Below, piece by piece: positions 44,630 to 54,257 of a stretch of DNA of 64,000 nt (the stretch's first letter is position 1; the number at the start of each line of letters is the position of its first letter). The DNA is taken from the NCBI RefSeq assembly GCF_029961185.1, contig NZ_JASBQQ010000002.1:186001-250000 (forward strand), written 5' to 3'. The position numbers and the translations under genes were made by a program. The stretch comes from Albidovulum aestuarii (GTDB taxonomy: Bacteria; Pseudomonadota; Alphaproteobacteria; Rhodobacterales; Rhodobacteraceae). The notes beneath the pieces were generated by a model. The model saw nothing but the letters and a program-made list of their open reading frames with translations. It was not told the origin of the DNA and ran no database searches.

Positions 44630-45121
44630 TCAGCGATCCTGGTGTCGCCGCCACTCGCCCAGCGCAGGATTTTCGGCGTCATCCTCCGGTGCCGAGCGGC
44701 CGGTCGGTGGGAACGCGAACTTCGTTCTTGCGCGGAAATAGTGCGCCTCGCGCGCACCGAAATAGAAGCCGACAATGGCGGCGAGAAGCCACCACAGAGG
44801 TTCCGGCACGTAGTTCAGCCCGACCATGCGGCGGGTGAAGCTGTCGGGGTCGACCATCGCGTAGACAAATAGCCCGAGCGTCCCCAGGGCCAGCATCGGC
44901 CGGGGCAGCCGGTTCAGCGCATTGACGAAACGATCGAAGATACCGTCGCCGGCATATTGAAACTCGGCCCCATATTCGCCGAGTGCGGCCATATAGGCGT
45001 CATGCGCGGCCTGCATCTTTTTCGTGGCATTTGGGCGAAAGACCTCGGCCACGCCGGTGGCGGCCTGCCCGAGCGCGGTGGTGGCGGAAGGCCCACCAAG
45101 GATACGTCCGATCAGCCCCAT
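44630..45121 (-). CDS. Holin of gene-transfer-agent type
   Basis: 163 residues, soluble N-terminal half then two membrane segments: LPRPMLALGTLGLFVYAMVD and PLWWLLAAIVGFYFGAREAH, with a polar tail. This matches the holins encoded with the GTA endolysin in Rhodobacterales. Its start overlaps the endolysin stop by 10 bp. Expected to form membrane lesions that release the muramidase and the gene-transfer particles. The pair lies outside any visible GTA structural cluster, as is known for Rhodobacter capsulatus. Confidence 0.85.
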   Translation of the reverse strand: MGLIGRILGGPSATTALGQAATGVAEVFRPNATKKMQAAHDAYMAALGEYGAEFQYAGDGIFDRFVNALNRLPRPMLALGTLGLFVYAMVDPDSFTRRMVGLNYVPEPLWWLLAAIVGFYFGAREAHYFRARTKFAFPPTGRSAPEDDAENPALGEWRRHQDR

Positions 45122-45723
45122 GTCGCGGTCCTCGTCCGGTGCTCGGCCTCAGTCAGGTGAAAGCGGGGCGAGATGAATTCCTCCGCCCTTGTGATCCAGC
45201 CGCCCTTGCCACCATCACGGCGGCGCGCGTATTTGCGGCTGGCCGGACGGGCATCGGCGAGCGCGTAGTAGTAGTTCCGCCGGGCGATGCCATAGGCGTC
45301 GGCGACAAGTTCTGGCTGGTCCCCGCAGGCCTTGTGAGCGGCGGTGATGCTGATCGGTCCAAGCACACCGTCGACATTCAGGTCATGGCCCATCTCATTC
45401 AAAAGCCGCTGCAGCACCTTCACCGCGTTCGACCCGGCATTGACATACATGTCAAACACCGAGGGCTGCAGGACTTCGGGCAGTTCAGCGATGCGCGGGC
45501 GGCGGTAATAGTGCTCGACGAAGATATCGGTGGCCTGATCGCGGGTCAGACGCTGTACATCCGCCTCCGTCACCCTGCCGTCGCCGGTCGGGTCGAGCCC
45601 GAGGCGCCGCATCGTATGGATCGTGACACCGTATTTCGTGGCCCCACCGGGATCGGTGGGATCGTTCACATAGCCGCCTTCGCGGGCAATAATAGCTTTG
45701 GCAATGTCGGTGACTGACTGCAT
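45112..45723 (-). CDS. Endolysin (GH108 muramidase) of gene-transfer-agent type
   Basis: 203 residues, glycosyl hydrolase family 108: AKAIIAREGGYVNDPTDPGG with catalytic Glu15, TKYGVTIHTM, FVEHYYRRPRIAELP and the C-terminal peptidoglycan-binding segment with GVLGPITITAA-like GVLGPISITAAHKA. Cleaves peptidoglycan glycan strands. No signal peptide, so it needs the adjacent holin. Translation may be controlled by the hairpin at 45726-45753 that contains its Shine-Dalgarno. Located between ccmE and ccmF. Confidence 0.9.
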   Translation of the reverse strand: MQSVTDIAKAIIAREGGYVNDPTDPGGATKYGVTIHTMRRLGLDPTGDGRVTEADVQRLTRDQATDIFVEHYYRRPRIAELPEVLQPSVFDMYVNAGSNAVKVLQRLLNEMGHDLNVDGVLGPISITAAHKACGDQPELVADAYGIARRNYYYALADARPASRKYARRRDGGKGGWITRAEEFISPRFHLTEAEHRTRTATWG

Positions 45724-45725
45724 CG

Positions 45726-45753
45726 GCCTTTCCCCTTTGGTTAGGGGAAAGGC
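45726..45753 (-). promoter_or_regulatory. Hairpin sequestering the endolysin ribosome-binding site
   Basis: Perfect 10-bp stem GCCTTTCCCC/GGGGAAAGGC with an eight-base loop, between the ccmE stop (45767) and the endolysin ATG (45723). On the minus strand the 3' arm GGGGAAAGGC is the only purine-rich Shine-Dalgarno candidate, two bases before ATG. It has no U-run on either side, so a translational switch is more likely than a terminator. Confidence 0.75.
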
Positions 45754-45766
45754 TCACGCCGAAAGG

Positions 45767-46225
45767 TTAATTCGTCGCTGGCTGAGCGTCCGGTTCGACA
45801 TACATGCCCTGATCCTTCAGGGCATCGATCACTTCCTTCGGCATGTAGGTCTCATCATGCTTGGCGAGAATTTCGCTGGCCTCAAATGTGCCGTCGATCA
45901 GCTTGCCGGTGGCGACAACGCCTTCATTTTCGCCGAAAAGGTCGGGCAGGACGCCTTCGTATTTCACCGGGATCGCTGCATTCGTATCGGTCACGCGGAA
46001 GGTGATCGCAGCCCCCTGACCGCGCACAAGGCTGCCCTCTTCCACCAGCCCGCCGATGCGGAAGGTCTCATTCGGTCCCGGCGCTTTCTCGGCAACTTCA
46101 GTGGGCGAGCGGAAATATTGAAGCGCGTCGGGGGCGGCGTAGTAGAACGCGGCAAAGCTCGCGGCCATCGCCACGGCGGCCAGAACGATGATCTGGATAC
46201 GGCGCTGTTTCTTCAGTCCCTTCAT
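45767..46225 (-). CDS. ccmE: Heme chaperone CcmE
   Basis: 152 residues. N-terminal basic segment and membrane anchor (IIVLAAVAMAASFAAFYY), then a beta-barrel OB domain with FRIGGLVEEGSLVRG and the covalent heme site HDETYMP. Carries heme in the periplasm to CcmF/CcmH. The endolysin gene follows on the same strand. argC precedes it by seven bases. Confidence 0.96.
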   Translation of the reverse strand: MKGLKKQRRIQIIVLAAVAMAASFAAFYYAAPDALQYFRSPTEVAEKAPGPNETFRIGGLVEEGSLVRGQGAAITFRVTDTNAAIPVKYEGVLPDLFGENEGVVATGKLIDGTFEASEILAKHDETYMPKEVIDALKDQGMYVEPDAQPATN

Positions 46226-46232
46226 CTGATCC

Positions 46233-47261
46233 TCACGGGAAAACCGGCGCGAGCATCAGCCCCGCCGTCTCGTCGAGCCCCAGCATCAGGTTGGCATTCT
46301 GCACCGCCTGACCCGAGGAGCCCTTGTTGAGATTGTCGAGTGCCGCGACGACCAGCGCCCGGCCCGGCTTGCGGTCGCCGATCACGCCGATATGGCAGAA
46401 GTTCGATCCCGCGACCGCGCCTGTCCCCGGGGCCTGGCCGTAGGGCAGGACGGTCAGGAACGGCTCATCGGCATAGCGCGCGGCCAACGCGGCATGGATC
46501 GCCTGCGCATCACCCTTGACGTAGCACGAGGCAAGGATGCCGCGTGACATCGGCACGAGATGGGGGGTAAACATGATCTCGACCTTACGGCCCGCAAGGG
46601 CGCTGAATTCCTGGTCGAATTCTCCCAGATGCCGGTGCTTGCCGCCTTGACTATAGCCAAGCACATCGGTCTGCCGCTCGGTAAAGAGCATGTTCTCCTT
46701 CAGGCTGCGACCCGCACCGGAGATGCCGTTCTTCAGGTCGCAGATGATGTCATCAAGGTCGATCAGCCCGCCTTCGATCAGGGGCCGAAGCGCGAATTGC
46801 ACCGTCGCGGCGTTGCAGCCGGTCCCGGCCACCAGCCGCGCAGTGCGGATGTCGTCACGGTAGAACTCGGTCAGGCCATAAACCGCTTCTTTCTGCAACC
46901 CGGTGGCCACATGCGGCGCACCGTACCATTTTTCATAGGCCGCCGGATCGCGCAGCCTGAAATCGGCCCCGAGGTCGACAACTTTCACCGATTTCGGCAA
47001 GTCGCGCACCAGAGCCTGTGACAGACCATGCGGCAGAGCGGCGAAACAAAGGTCGATCTCTGAGAAGTCGATCTCTTCAATCGTTGAAAGTGTCGGCAGG
47101 TCGAGATGCCGCAATTGCGGATAGACGCTCGCCATCTCCTGCCCGGCCTTACGGTCGGCGGACAGAGCCGCAATCTCCATCGCGGGGTGGGTGGCGATGA
47201 TGCGGACAAGCTCCGCACCGGTATAGCCGGACGCGCCCAGAATGGCGATTTTGTGGGTCAT
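46233..47261 (-). CDS. argC: N-acetyl-gamma-glutamyl-phosphate reductase
   Basis: 342 residues. Arginine pathway NADPH enzyme. N-terminal dinucleotide motif [15 protein letters not shown], catalytic Cys in [24 protein letters not shown], and the C-terminal [20 protein letters not shown]. Same strand and just before ccmE, an arrangement common in Rhodobacterales. Confidence 0.96.
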   Translation of the reverse strand: MTHKIAILGASGYTGAELVRIIATHPAMEIAALSADRKAGQEMASVYPQLRHLDLPTLSTIEEIDFSEIDLCFAALPHGLSQALVRDLPKSVKVVDLGADFRLRDPAAYEKWYGAPHVATGLQKEAVYGLTEFYRDDIRTARLVAGTGCNAATVQFALRPLIEGGLIDLDDIICDLKNGISGAGRSLKENMLFTERQTDVLGYSQGGKHRHLGEFDQEFSALAGRKVEIMFTPHLVPMSRGILASCYVKGDAQAIHAALAARYADEPFLTVLPYGQAPGTGAVAGSNFCHIGVIGDRKPGRALVVAALDNLNKGSSGQAVQNANLMLGLDETAGLMLAPVFP

Positions 47262-47314
47262 TGGACCTCCACGGGATTTCGGGAATATGTAAGGCAGTCG
47301 GACGAGAGCCGCAA

Positions 47315-48127
47315 TCAGGCGGCCTGAAAAGCGATCTTTCGTCGCAGAAACTGTGTGGCTTTGTTGGAGACGCGCGCCGGGTCGCCGGTGGTCAAGAACT
47401 TTGCCTCTTTGCCCGTTCCTAGGAACTCCGGGCGGCGGTGCAGATAGTCCTTCAGGCTTTCGGCCACGAGGGTCGCCTGCGAATAGACCGTGACATCAGG
47501 GCCTAGTGCCTCCTGAAACGTCTTCTCCATCAACGGGTAGTGGGTGCAGCCCAGAACCGCTGCTTCGGGCTTCGGCATTCGCCGCTTCAGCGCCTCGACA
47601 TGGGACCGTACCAGCGCTTCGGCAAGGATCTCGTCCCCCTCCTCGATGGCATCGACGACGCCGCCGCAGGGCTGTGTTTCGACATCGACACCGATGGCGC
47701 GGAAGGCCAGTTCGCGCTGGAAGGCGCGCGAGGCGACGGTGGCGGGCGTTGCGAAGAGCGCCACATGCTTGACCGCAACCTCGCGCGGAGGAGAGTTGTC
47801 GCCCCATTGCCGTTCGGTCAGCGCCTCGATCAGCGGGACAAAGACGCCGAGAACGCGCTTGTTTTCCGGGACCCACTTTTCCTGCATCCGGCGAAGGGCG
47901 GCGGCTGAGGCGGTGTTGCAGGCAAGGATGACAAGATCGCAGCCTTCGTCCCAAAGCCGTTCGACCCCCGCGCAGGTCAGGGCATAGATATCATCGGCGT
48001 CACGCACACCGTAGGGCGCATGGGCGTTGTCGCCGAGATAGACGAAGGGCACATCCGGAAGGGCCTTTGCCACGGCGTCATAGACCGTAAGACCACCAAG
48101 ACCCGAATCGAAAACGCCGACCGCCAT
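47315..48127 (-). CDS. murI: Glutamate racemase
   Basis: 270 residues from the ATG at 48127. Supplies D-glutamate for peptidoglycan. Both catalytic cysteines are visible: ILACNTASA and [12 protein letters not shown], plus [10 protein letters not shown] and [11 protein letters not shown]. Standard length for the family; upstream in-frame codons would add an unlikely 41-residue extension. Confidence 0.95.
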   Translation of the reverse strand: MAVGVFDSGLGGLTVYDAVAKALPDVPFVYLGDNAHAPYGVRDADDIYALTCAGVERLWDEGCDLVILACNTASAAALRRMQEKWVPENKRVLGVFVPLIEALTERQWGDNSPPREVAVKHVALFATPATVASRAFQRELAFRAIGVDVETQPCGGVVDAIEEGDEILAEALVRSHVEALKRRMPKPEAAVLGCTHYPLMEKTFQEALGPDVTVYSQATLVAESLKDYLHRRPEFLGTGKEAKFLTTGDPARVSNKATQFLRRKIAFQAA

Positions 48128-48246
48128 ATGCCTGCCCTGCCCTGTGAAATGCATGTCCGTCTTACGCGCCGAGACGACGGAAATCCACGGCTTTTCCAGA
48201 AGCCGTCCCACCCACCCACAGGGCCTAGACAATTTGAATTTTCTTG

Positions 48247-48270
48247 GCAAAAATCTTCGAAGATTTTTGC
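48247..48270 (-). terminator. 24-bp perfect palindrome just after the ior gene
   Basis: GCAAAAATCTTC followed by its exact reverse complement, four bases after the ior stop codon. Folded RNA would give a 12-bp stem with an A/T-rich half; short U-runs lie inside the 3' arm. Probably a terminator or an extragenic palindrome of the kind common in Rhodobacterales genomes. Confidence 0.55.
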
Positions 48271-48273
48271 GCC

Positions 48274-51200
48274 CTATTCGGCTGCCGCCTTCATGGGCGC
48301 CCCACCTGCCCGGATCGTGGCCAGAAGCTCCTCACGCCGTTTCGCAGCCGCACGTTCCGCCGCTTCCTTCACCGGACCAAAACCGCGGATGGAGAGCGGC
48401 AGTTCGGCCAGCGCCACGGCCGCTTCGAGCGTTTCCGGCCGGACCTTGCGAAGAACCTCGGCCATATCGGCCTCGTATTGCGCGATCAACTCGCGTTCCA
48501 TCTTGCGTTCGGAAGACCTGCCGAAGAAGTCTAGCGATGTCCCCCGCAGGCGCTTCATCTTCGCGAGCAACCGAAAGACCGGCAGCATCCACGCGCCATA
48601 TTCCTTCTTCACGGGCCGACCGTCGGGCCCTTGCTGCGCGATGAAGGGCGGCGCGAGGTGGAAGCTCATCCGGAATTCGCCACCAAACTCCGCTTTCGCC
48701 TTCTCGGCGGTTTCCAGATGCAAACGCGCGACTTCGTATTCGTCCTTGTAGGCCAGAAGCTTGTGATAGCCCATCGCCACAGCTTGACGCATATCGGCCG
48801 GCGCGGCATCCACCAGCTTGCGGTAGCGCGCGGCATAGGCCTGATTCTGATACGCTGTCAGATGCGTCACACGGAAGGCAATTTTTTCCTCCAGCGTCAT
48901 ATGCTTGGTCGCTGGTTCCGCGAGCTGGTCGGCCACGTCGGCCGGATACAGCACGGCCCAGCGGCCAATCTCGAAAGCGCGCAGGTTGCCCTGAACGGCA
49001 GCACCATTCAACTCAACCGCCTGCCGGATCGCATCGGCCGACAGAGGCAGGAGCCCCCGCTGCCACGCCGCGCCCAGAAGCAGCATGTTGGAATAGATCG
49101 AGTCGCCCAGAAGCTTTCGCGCCAGTTCGGAGGCGTCGAGGAACTGCACCCGATCCTTCAGCCGCGCTTCAAGCGACAGCCGCAACCCCTCCACCGGTAA
49201 ATGAAAATCCCGGTTGCGGGTGAAGGCGCCGGTCATGATCTCATGCGCGTTCACCACAGCCCCGGTACGGCCCGTTTTCATCAGGCCCAGCGTCTTCGCC
49301 CCGCCGCTGACGACCAGATCGCCGCCGATCACGCAATCGGCCTCTCCAGTCGCGACCCGGATAGCGTTGATATCTTCGGGCTTCTCCGCCAGCCGCAGAT
49401 GGATATTGACGGCACCACCCTTCTGGGCAAGGCCAGCCATCTCCATCATCCCGGCACCCTTGCCGTCGAGATGCGCCGCCTGTGCCAGAACCGCGCCGGT
49501 GGTCACAACACCGGTGCCGCCCACGCCAGTGATCAGCACGTTATAGGTGCCCTTGATCGGGGGCAGCTTCGGTTCGGGCAGTTTCGGCAGCGTGAACTCG
49601 GCCGCTGCCGCCTTCTTCACCTCGGCCCCTTTCAGCGTCACGAAAGAAGGGCAGAATCCGTCGAGGCAGGAGAAATCCTTGTTACACGACGACTGGTCGA
49701 TCGCGCGCTTGCGGCCAAATTCGGTCTCCACCGGCACGATGGAGACGCAGTTGGACTGGATGCCGCAATCGCCGCAGCCCTCGCAAATATCGGTGTTAAT
49801 AAAAACGCGGCGATCCGGGTCGGGGAACGACCCGCGCTTGCGGCGGCGGCGCTTTTCGGCGGCACAGGTCTGGACATAAAGAATGACCGATACGCCCTTG
49901 ATATCTTTGTACCTCTTCTGAACTTCCGGCAGATCGTGACGTTCATGCTTCTCGATCTCGGCCGGGAACTGCGAGAGGTCCACCTCTTCCTTCTCGTCAT
50001 ACACAAGGGCCACGTTCTTCACGCCCATCGCCATGACCTCACGCGCGATCTGCGGCGCGGTCAGACCGCCTTCGTTCGGCTGGCCGCCGGTCATCGCGAC
50101 GGCATCGTTGAAGAGGATCTTGTAGGTGATGTTCGTCTCCGCCGCCAAAGCCGCGCGGATCGCCAGCATACCGGAATGGTTATAGGTGCCGTCGCCGAGG
50201 TTCTGGAACACATGGTCGCGTTTGGAAAACGGCGCCTGCCCGACCCAGTTCACGCCCTCACCGCCCATCTGCGTCGCCCAGCGGGTATCGCGGTCCATCC
50301 AGACGGTCATGAAATGGCAGCCGATTCCGGAATAGGCAACCGAACCGTCCGGAACCTTCGTTGACGTATTGTGCGGGCAGCCCGAGCAGAAATAGGGCGT
50401 CCGCTGTGCCAGTTCCGGCACGTTATCGGCACGCCGCGCCTCGCGCACCTCGCTGAGGCAGGCGCGCATTTCGTCGGTCGCGCGCCCTTCCTCGATCAGG
50501 ATATCGCCGATCTTTTCGGCGATCATCGCCGGGTCCAGAGCATAGCGGACCGGGAACAGTTCCTCGCGGTGCATGCCGCCCGCGCCACCCTTGTACCAGC
50601 CATAGACCCGTCGCCCCTGACGGTCGTCAAAGATCGCCTCCTTGATCTGGACTTCCATCAGCTTGCGCTTTTCCTCGACCACGATGATCAGGTCGAGCCC
50701 CTCGGCCCAGTCGTGGAAACTGAGCATGTCGAGCGGGAAGGTCTGACCCACCTTGTAGGTGGTAATACCCAGCCGCTCGGCCTCTGCCGCATCGATGCCA
50801 AGCATTTCGAACGCATGCATGAGGTCGAGCCAGTTCTTGCCGGCCGACACGAAACCGATTTTCGCGCCGGGCTTGCCCCAGCCGCGCTTGTCAATCTTGT
50901 TCGCGCGCGCAAAGGACTCCGCCGCGTGGCGCTTGTAGACGATCATCCGGGTTTCCTGGAGGACCGGTGTATCGCCTAGCTGAATGTTTAGTCCGCCCTT
51001 CGGCATCTGGAACTCGGGCATCACAAAGGACATCCGGAACGGATCGCCGTCGACGACCGCTGTCGCCTCGGCCGTGTCCTTCATCGTCTTCAACCCAACC
51101 CAGACGCCCGCAAAGCGCGACAGGGCCCAGCCATAGATGCCGTAATCCAGCACTTCCTGCACGCCGGCCGGGCTGACGACCGGCATATAGACATCGACTA

Positions 51201-51687
51201 GCGCCCAGTCGGATTGGTGCAGCGTCAGGGAGCTTTCGCCAGTATGGTCGTCACCCATCGCCATCAGCACGCCGCCATGTTTCGACGACCCCGCAAGGTT
51301 GGCATGCCGCATCACGTCGCCAGTGCGGTCCACACCCGGCCCCTTGCCGTACCAGAGGCCGAAGACACCGTCATAGCGCCCCTCGCCATACATCTCGGCC
51401 TGCTGGGTACCCCAGAGCGCGGTGGCGGCGAGGTCCTCATTCAAGCCCGGCTCGAACCGGATATCGTTGGCATCGAGAAGCTTCTTCGCCCGCGCCATAT
51501 TCAGATCGACGCCGCCAAGCGGAGAGCCGCGATAGCCCGAGACGTAACCGGCGGTATTCAGCCCCGCCTTTCGGTCGCGTTCCTTCTGCATCAGCATCAA
51601 GCGCACAAGCGCCTGTGTGCCGTTCAAAAGCACAGGTGATTTGGTCAGGTCGTAGCGATCATTGAGGCTGATCTGCGGCTTGCTCAT
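48274..51687 (-). CDS. ior: Indolepyruvate ferredoxin oxidoreductase, fused alpha-beta chain
   Basis: 1137 residues. Aryl/branched-pyruvate:ferredoxin oxidoreductase that oxidatively decarboxylates 2-oxoacids to acyl-CoA. The N-terminal part (about 1-600) holds pyrimidine-binding and TPP-binding domains ([15 protein letters not shown]). One cysteine group is in [13 protein letters not shown], another in [15 protein letters not shown], a [4Fe-4S] site. The C-terminal gamma-type domain has [15 protein letters not shown]. The fused arrangement is typical of aerobic proteobacteria. Divergent from a LysR gene, which is its likely regulator. Confidence 0.94.
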   Translation of the reverse strand: MSKPQISLNDRYDLTKSPVLLNGTQALVRLMLMQKERDRKAGLNTAGYVSGYRGSPLGGVDLNMARAKKLLDANDIRFEPGLNEDLAATALWGTQQAEMYGEGRYDGVFGLWYGKGPGVDRTGDVMRHANLAGSSKHGGVLMAMGDDHTGESSLTLHQSDWALVDVYMPVVSPAGVQEVLDYGIYGWALSRFAGVWVGLKTMKDTAEATAVVDGDPFRMSFVMPEFQMPKGGLNIQLGDTPVLQETRMIVYKRHAAESFARANKIDKRGWGKPGAKIGFVSAGKNWLDLMHAFEMLGIDAAEAERLGITTYKVGQTFPLDMLSFHDWAEGLDLIIVVEEKRKLMEVQIKEAIFDDRQGRRVYGWYKGGAGGMHREELFPVRYALDPAMIAEKIGDILIEEGRATDEMRACLSEVREARRADNVPELAQRTPYFCSGCPHNTSTKVPDGSVAYSGIGCHFMTVWMDRDTRWATQMGGEGVNWVGQAPFSKRDHVFQNLGDGTYNHSGMLAIRAALAAETNITYKILFNDAVAMTGGQPNEGGLTAPQIAREVMAMGVKNVALVYDEKEEVDLSQFPAEIEKHERHDLPEVQKRYKDIKGVSVILYVQTCAAEKRRRRKRGSFPDPDRRVFINTDICEGCGDCGIQSNCVSIVPVETEFGRKRAIDQSSCNKDFSCLDGFCPSFVTLKGAEVKKAAAAEFTLPKLPEPKLPPIKGTYNVLITGVGGTGVVTTGAVLAQAAHLDGKGAGMMEMAGLAQKGGAVNIHLRLAEKPEDINAIRVATGEADCVIGGDLVVSGGAKTLGLMKTGRTGAVVNAHEIMTGAFTRNRDFHLPVEGLRLSLEARLKDRVQFLDASELARKLLGDSIYSNMLLLGAAWQRGLLPLSADAIRQAVELNGAAVQGNLRAFEIGRWAVLYPADVADQLAEPATKHMTLEEKIAFRVTHLTAYQNQAYAARYRKLVDAAPADMRQAVAMGYHKLLAYKDEYEVARLHLETAEKAKAEFGGEFRMSFHLAPPFIAQQGPDGRPVKKEYGAWMLPVFRLLAKMKRLRGTSLDFFGRSSERKMERELIAQYEADMAEVLRKVRPETLEAAVALAELPLSIRGFGPVKEAAERAAAKRREELLATIRAGGAPMKAAAE

Positions 51688-51716
51688 CTGGCCCTCCCCG
51701 CTAGCAGAGCAGCACC

Positions 51717-51745
51717 ATTATAGGTCAAAACTTCTGACCTACAAA
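51717..51745 (-). promoter_or_regulatory. ior promoter with internal palindrome
   Basis: Perfect -10 TATAAT (51722-51717, minus strand) with a TTGTAG -35-like hexamer at 16-bp spacing. TAGGTCA-N7-TGACCTA (51721-51741), a 7-bp palindrome, sits in the spacer, so bound protein would interfere with polymerase. The adjacent LysR-type regulator is the main candidate. Confidence 0.7.
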
Positions 51746-51861
51746 GCGCCTTTTTTTCTGACCATCCGGACAGTTTTGTTCCAGTTACATTGCAGTTTTA
51801 CTTTCCCGGCTTAAGTAATTCCGCCATAAAGCCGGGACGCAAAACGACAGAAAGCACCAGG

Positions 51862-52767
51862 ATGGACTGGGACAAGCTCAGAATCTTCCACGCGGTCGCC
51901 GATGCGGGAAGTCTTACGCATGCGGGCGAGAGCCTGAACCTGTCGCAATCCGCCGTCAGCCGCCAGATTCGCGCGCTGGAAGAGAGCCTGCATACCACCC
52001 TGTTTCACCGCCATGCACGGGGACTGATTCTCACCGAACAGGGCGAATTGCTGTTCGACGCGACGTCGGCGATGAACAAGCGGCTGGAAACTGCTGCCGC
52101 CCGCATCCGCGACAGCGAGGATGAGGTATTTGGCGAACTCAAGGTCACGACAACCACTGCTTTCGGGACGCTCTGGCTCGCGCCGCGTCTCGGCAAGCTT
52201 TACGACAAGTATCCCGATCTGAAAATCGAGATGATGCTGGAGGAACGTGTACTTGACCTCCCGATGCGTGAGGCCGATGTCGCGATCCGCATGAAAGAAC
52301 CCAGTCAGGCCGACCTGATCCGCCGAAGGCTGATGAACATCCGGATGCGGCTCTACGCTACGGCAGAATATCTCGAACAGGCCGGAACCCCGGAATCACT
52401 CGAAGACCTCGGCAGGCACCGGCTGATCAGTCAGAGCCTGACTGCCCCGCAGGTCGGGGCCGGGGCAACACTGGTTCAGACCCTTCTGGCCCATGACATC
52501 CGTTCGACGCTGACCGTGAACAGCTATTACGGCGTGCTGCAATCGGTCCTGTCGCATCTCGGCATCGGCGTGTTGCCGGACTACCTTACAGATGACTTCC
52601 CGAACCTCGTCCGTGTCCTGCCGGACGTGGAGTCGGGCGAGGTGCCGGTTTTCCTCGCCTATCCCGAGGAACTCAGACAATCCAAGCGCGTCGCAGCCTT
52701 CCGTGACTTCGTGATGGAAGAGATCATTCTTTACCGCAAAAGCCGCCGCGACGAGCAGACAACCTGA
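51862..52767 (+). CDS. LysR-family transcriptional regulator
   Basis: 301 residues from the ATG at 51862. N-terminal winged HTH: DKLRIFHAVADAGSLTHAGE then LNLSQSAVSRQIRALEE, followed by a LysR substrate-binding domain (about 90-295) with FGTLWLAPRLGKLY and GIGVLPDYL. Divergent from the ior gene over 174 bp containing a palindromic operator, so it probably controls ior in response to an aromatic or branched-chain metabolite. The ligand is not deducible. Confidence 0.93.
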   Translation: MDWDKLRIFHAVADAGSLTHAGESLNLSQSAVSRQIRALEESLHTTLFHRHARGLILTEQGELLFDATSAMNKRLETAAARIRDSEDEVFGELKVTTTTAFGTLWLAPRLGKLYDKYPDLKIEMMLEERVLDLPMREADVAIRMKEPSQADLIRRRLMNIRMRLYATAEYLEQAGTPESLEDLGRHRLISQSLTAPQVGAGATLVQTLLAHDIRSTLTVNSYYGVLQSVLSHLGIGVLPDYLTDDFPNLVRVLPDVESGEVPVFLAYPEELRQSKRVAAFRDFVMEEIILYRKSRRDEQTT

Positions 52768-52857
52768 AATTGCAGTGAGGCATGTGCGCAACGCATACCG
52801 GCCATGACGCGATTCAGATGCGTTTTTCCTTGATCCGGCGAAACCCAGAACCTAGAT

Positions 52858-52944
52858 GGGAATAGAAGCCAGCGGTTGAGGAAACTCTCGCTGACTTCTA
52901 CCTCCCTGTTGGACTTGGGCCGAGCTTGTCTCGGCCTTTTTTTT
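52858..52944 (+). ncRNA. Candidate structured small RNA or 3'-UTR RNA
   Basis: An extended hairpin at 52858-52906 has nested stems: GGGA/TCCC, TAGAAG/CTTCTA, CAGCG/CGCTG, GAG/CTC, closed by a GAAA loop. Eleven bases later a Rho-independent terminator follows. The 5' end is not defined: no clear promoter is seen between it and the LysR stop 90 bp upstream, so it may be processed from the lysR message. No reading frame on either strand here looks coding. Family unknown; it does not match the SRP or tmRNA patterns I know. Confidence 0.5.
52918..52944 (+). terminator. Rho-independent terminator
   Basis: Stem GGCCGAG/CTCGGCC with loop CTTGT, followed by eight T residues (52937-52944). One of the clearest intrinsic terminators in the window; ends the lysR transcript and the structured RNA. 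Confidence 0.88.
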
Positions 52945-53018
52945 GTTTCGCGAGCAGTCATGGCATGACGCCCAGTGGCTGTCCACCGGCAAGTGAAGAC
53001 AACCACCCAAGCAGACCG

Positions 53019-54257
53019 TCATTTGGACAACCCGTTCATACGCCGCTGAAGAAACCGGCGCTCCTGCCCGGATCGTGACAGGGCGATGGCCATTCTGTAG
53101 GCATCCTGCGCAGCCGCCCACTGCCCCGACCGCGCCAGTAGATCGGCCCGTGCGGCATGATAGGGCTGGTAGTCCTCCAGCTCGACCCGAATCGCATCTA
53201 GGGCACGCAGACACGCCGCCAGACCGCCAGCCTCGGCCAATGCCACCGCGCGGTTCAATCGCACGACTGCCGTCGCTTCGTGAGCCAGCAGCGCGTCGTA
53301 AAGCAGCACCAATTGTCGCCAGTCCGTCGTCTCCGGGCTATCTGCCTGACCATGCAGGGCGGAAATCGCGGCCTTGATCTGAAAGGGCCCGGGCGCCCGC
53401 CGCGCCAGCGCCCGGTCCAGCAATTCCAACCCCTCCGCAAGCATGCCCCGATCCCAAAGTCCCCGATCCTGATCATCGAGCGCCACCATCGCCCCCGCAT
53501 CATCCAGCCGTGCGGATCGACGCGCATGTGTCGTCAGCATCAACGACAAAAGTCCTTCCACCTCAGCATCATCCGGCACCAGACCATCGAGCATCCGGGC
53601 CAGCCATATCGCCTCGTCGCACAGATCGACCCGCACCAGCTTACCACCCGATGACGCCCGGTACCCTTCGTTGAAGATCAGATAGATAACAGTCAGGACG
53701 GAATTCAGCCGCTGGCTCCAATCCTCCGGCGCCGGTACAACGAAGGGGATACCGGCCTTCGCGATTTTTCTCTTGGCTCGGGAGAGCCGCTGCCCCATCG
53801 TCTCTTCCCGGTCCAGAAACGCCGCCGCGATTTCGCCCGTTGTCAGCCCGCCAAGCATCCTCAGGGTCAGAGCGACCCGGCTTTTGGGCTCCAGTGCCGG
53901 GTGGCAGCAGGTAAAGATAAGACGCAATCGTTCGTCTGGAATTTCAGGCGGCGGTTCCGATGCGGCGACCTGATCCGCCGCGGCCAGGGCCGCCAGATCC
54001 TCCGCCCGGTCGCGCCATCGGCCTGCTTTGCGAATTCGGTCAATGGCCTTTCGCCGAGCCACGCGCAACAGCCAGGCCCGGGGATCGGTGGGTATCCCCC
54101 TCGGCCAATGAACCAGTGCCGCCTCAAGAGCATCTTGCAACGCATCCTCGGCAAGCTGAAAGTCTTGCAAGGCGGCCATCAGTGCCGCCAGAAGCCGCCC
54201 CCGGTCCTCGCGCGCCACACTATCGATGGCTGCCGTGATGCCGGGGGCGGCCTCCAT
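53019..54257 (-). CDS. ECF42-type RNA polymerase sigma factor
   Basis: 412 residues. Sigma-2 region (FQLAEDALQDALEAALVHWP), DPRAWLLRVARRKAIDRIRK, and sigma-4 region (LTLRMLGGLTTGEIAAAFLD, ETMGQRLSRAKRKI), then a long C-terminal DUF6596/TPR-like extension from about residue 180 that defines ECF42. The following gene encodes the usual YCII/DGPF partner. No anti-sigma factor is seen; in this group the C-terminal extension is thought to be needed for activity. Confidence 0.93.
   Translation of the reverse strand: MEAAPGITAAIDSVAREDRGRLLAALMAALQDFQLAEDALQDALEAALVHWPRGIPTDPRAWLLRVARRKAIDRIRKAGRWRDRAEDLAALAAADQVAASEPPPEIPDERLRLIFTCCHPALEPKSRVALTLRMLGGLTTGEIAAAFLDREETMGQRLSRAKRKIAKAGIPFVVPAPEDWSQRLNSVLTVIYLIFNEGYRASSGGKLVRVDLCDEAIWLARMLDGLVPDDAEVEGLLSLMLTTHARRSARLDDAGAMVALDDQDRGLWDRGMLAEGLELLDRALARRAPGPFQIKAAISALHGQADSPETTDWRQLVLLYDALLAHEATAVVRLNRAVALAEAGGLAACLRALDAIRVELEDYQPYHAARADLLARSGQWAAAQDAYRMAIALSRSGQERRFLQRRMNGLSK

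Noticed and set aside
52731-53006. Minus-strand frame of 91 codons over the structured RNA
   Set aside because: No ribosome site at its start, basic composition, and it crosses the terminator and hairpin stems.
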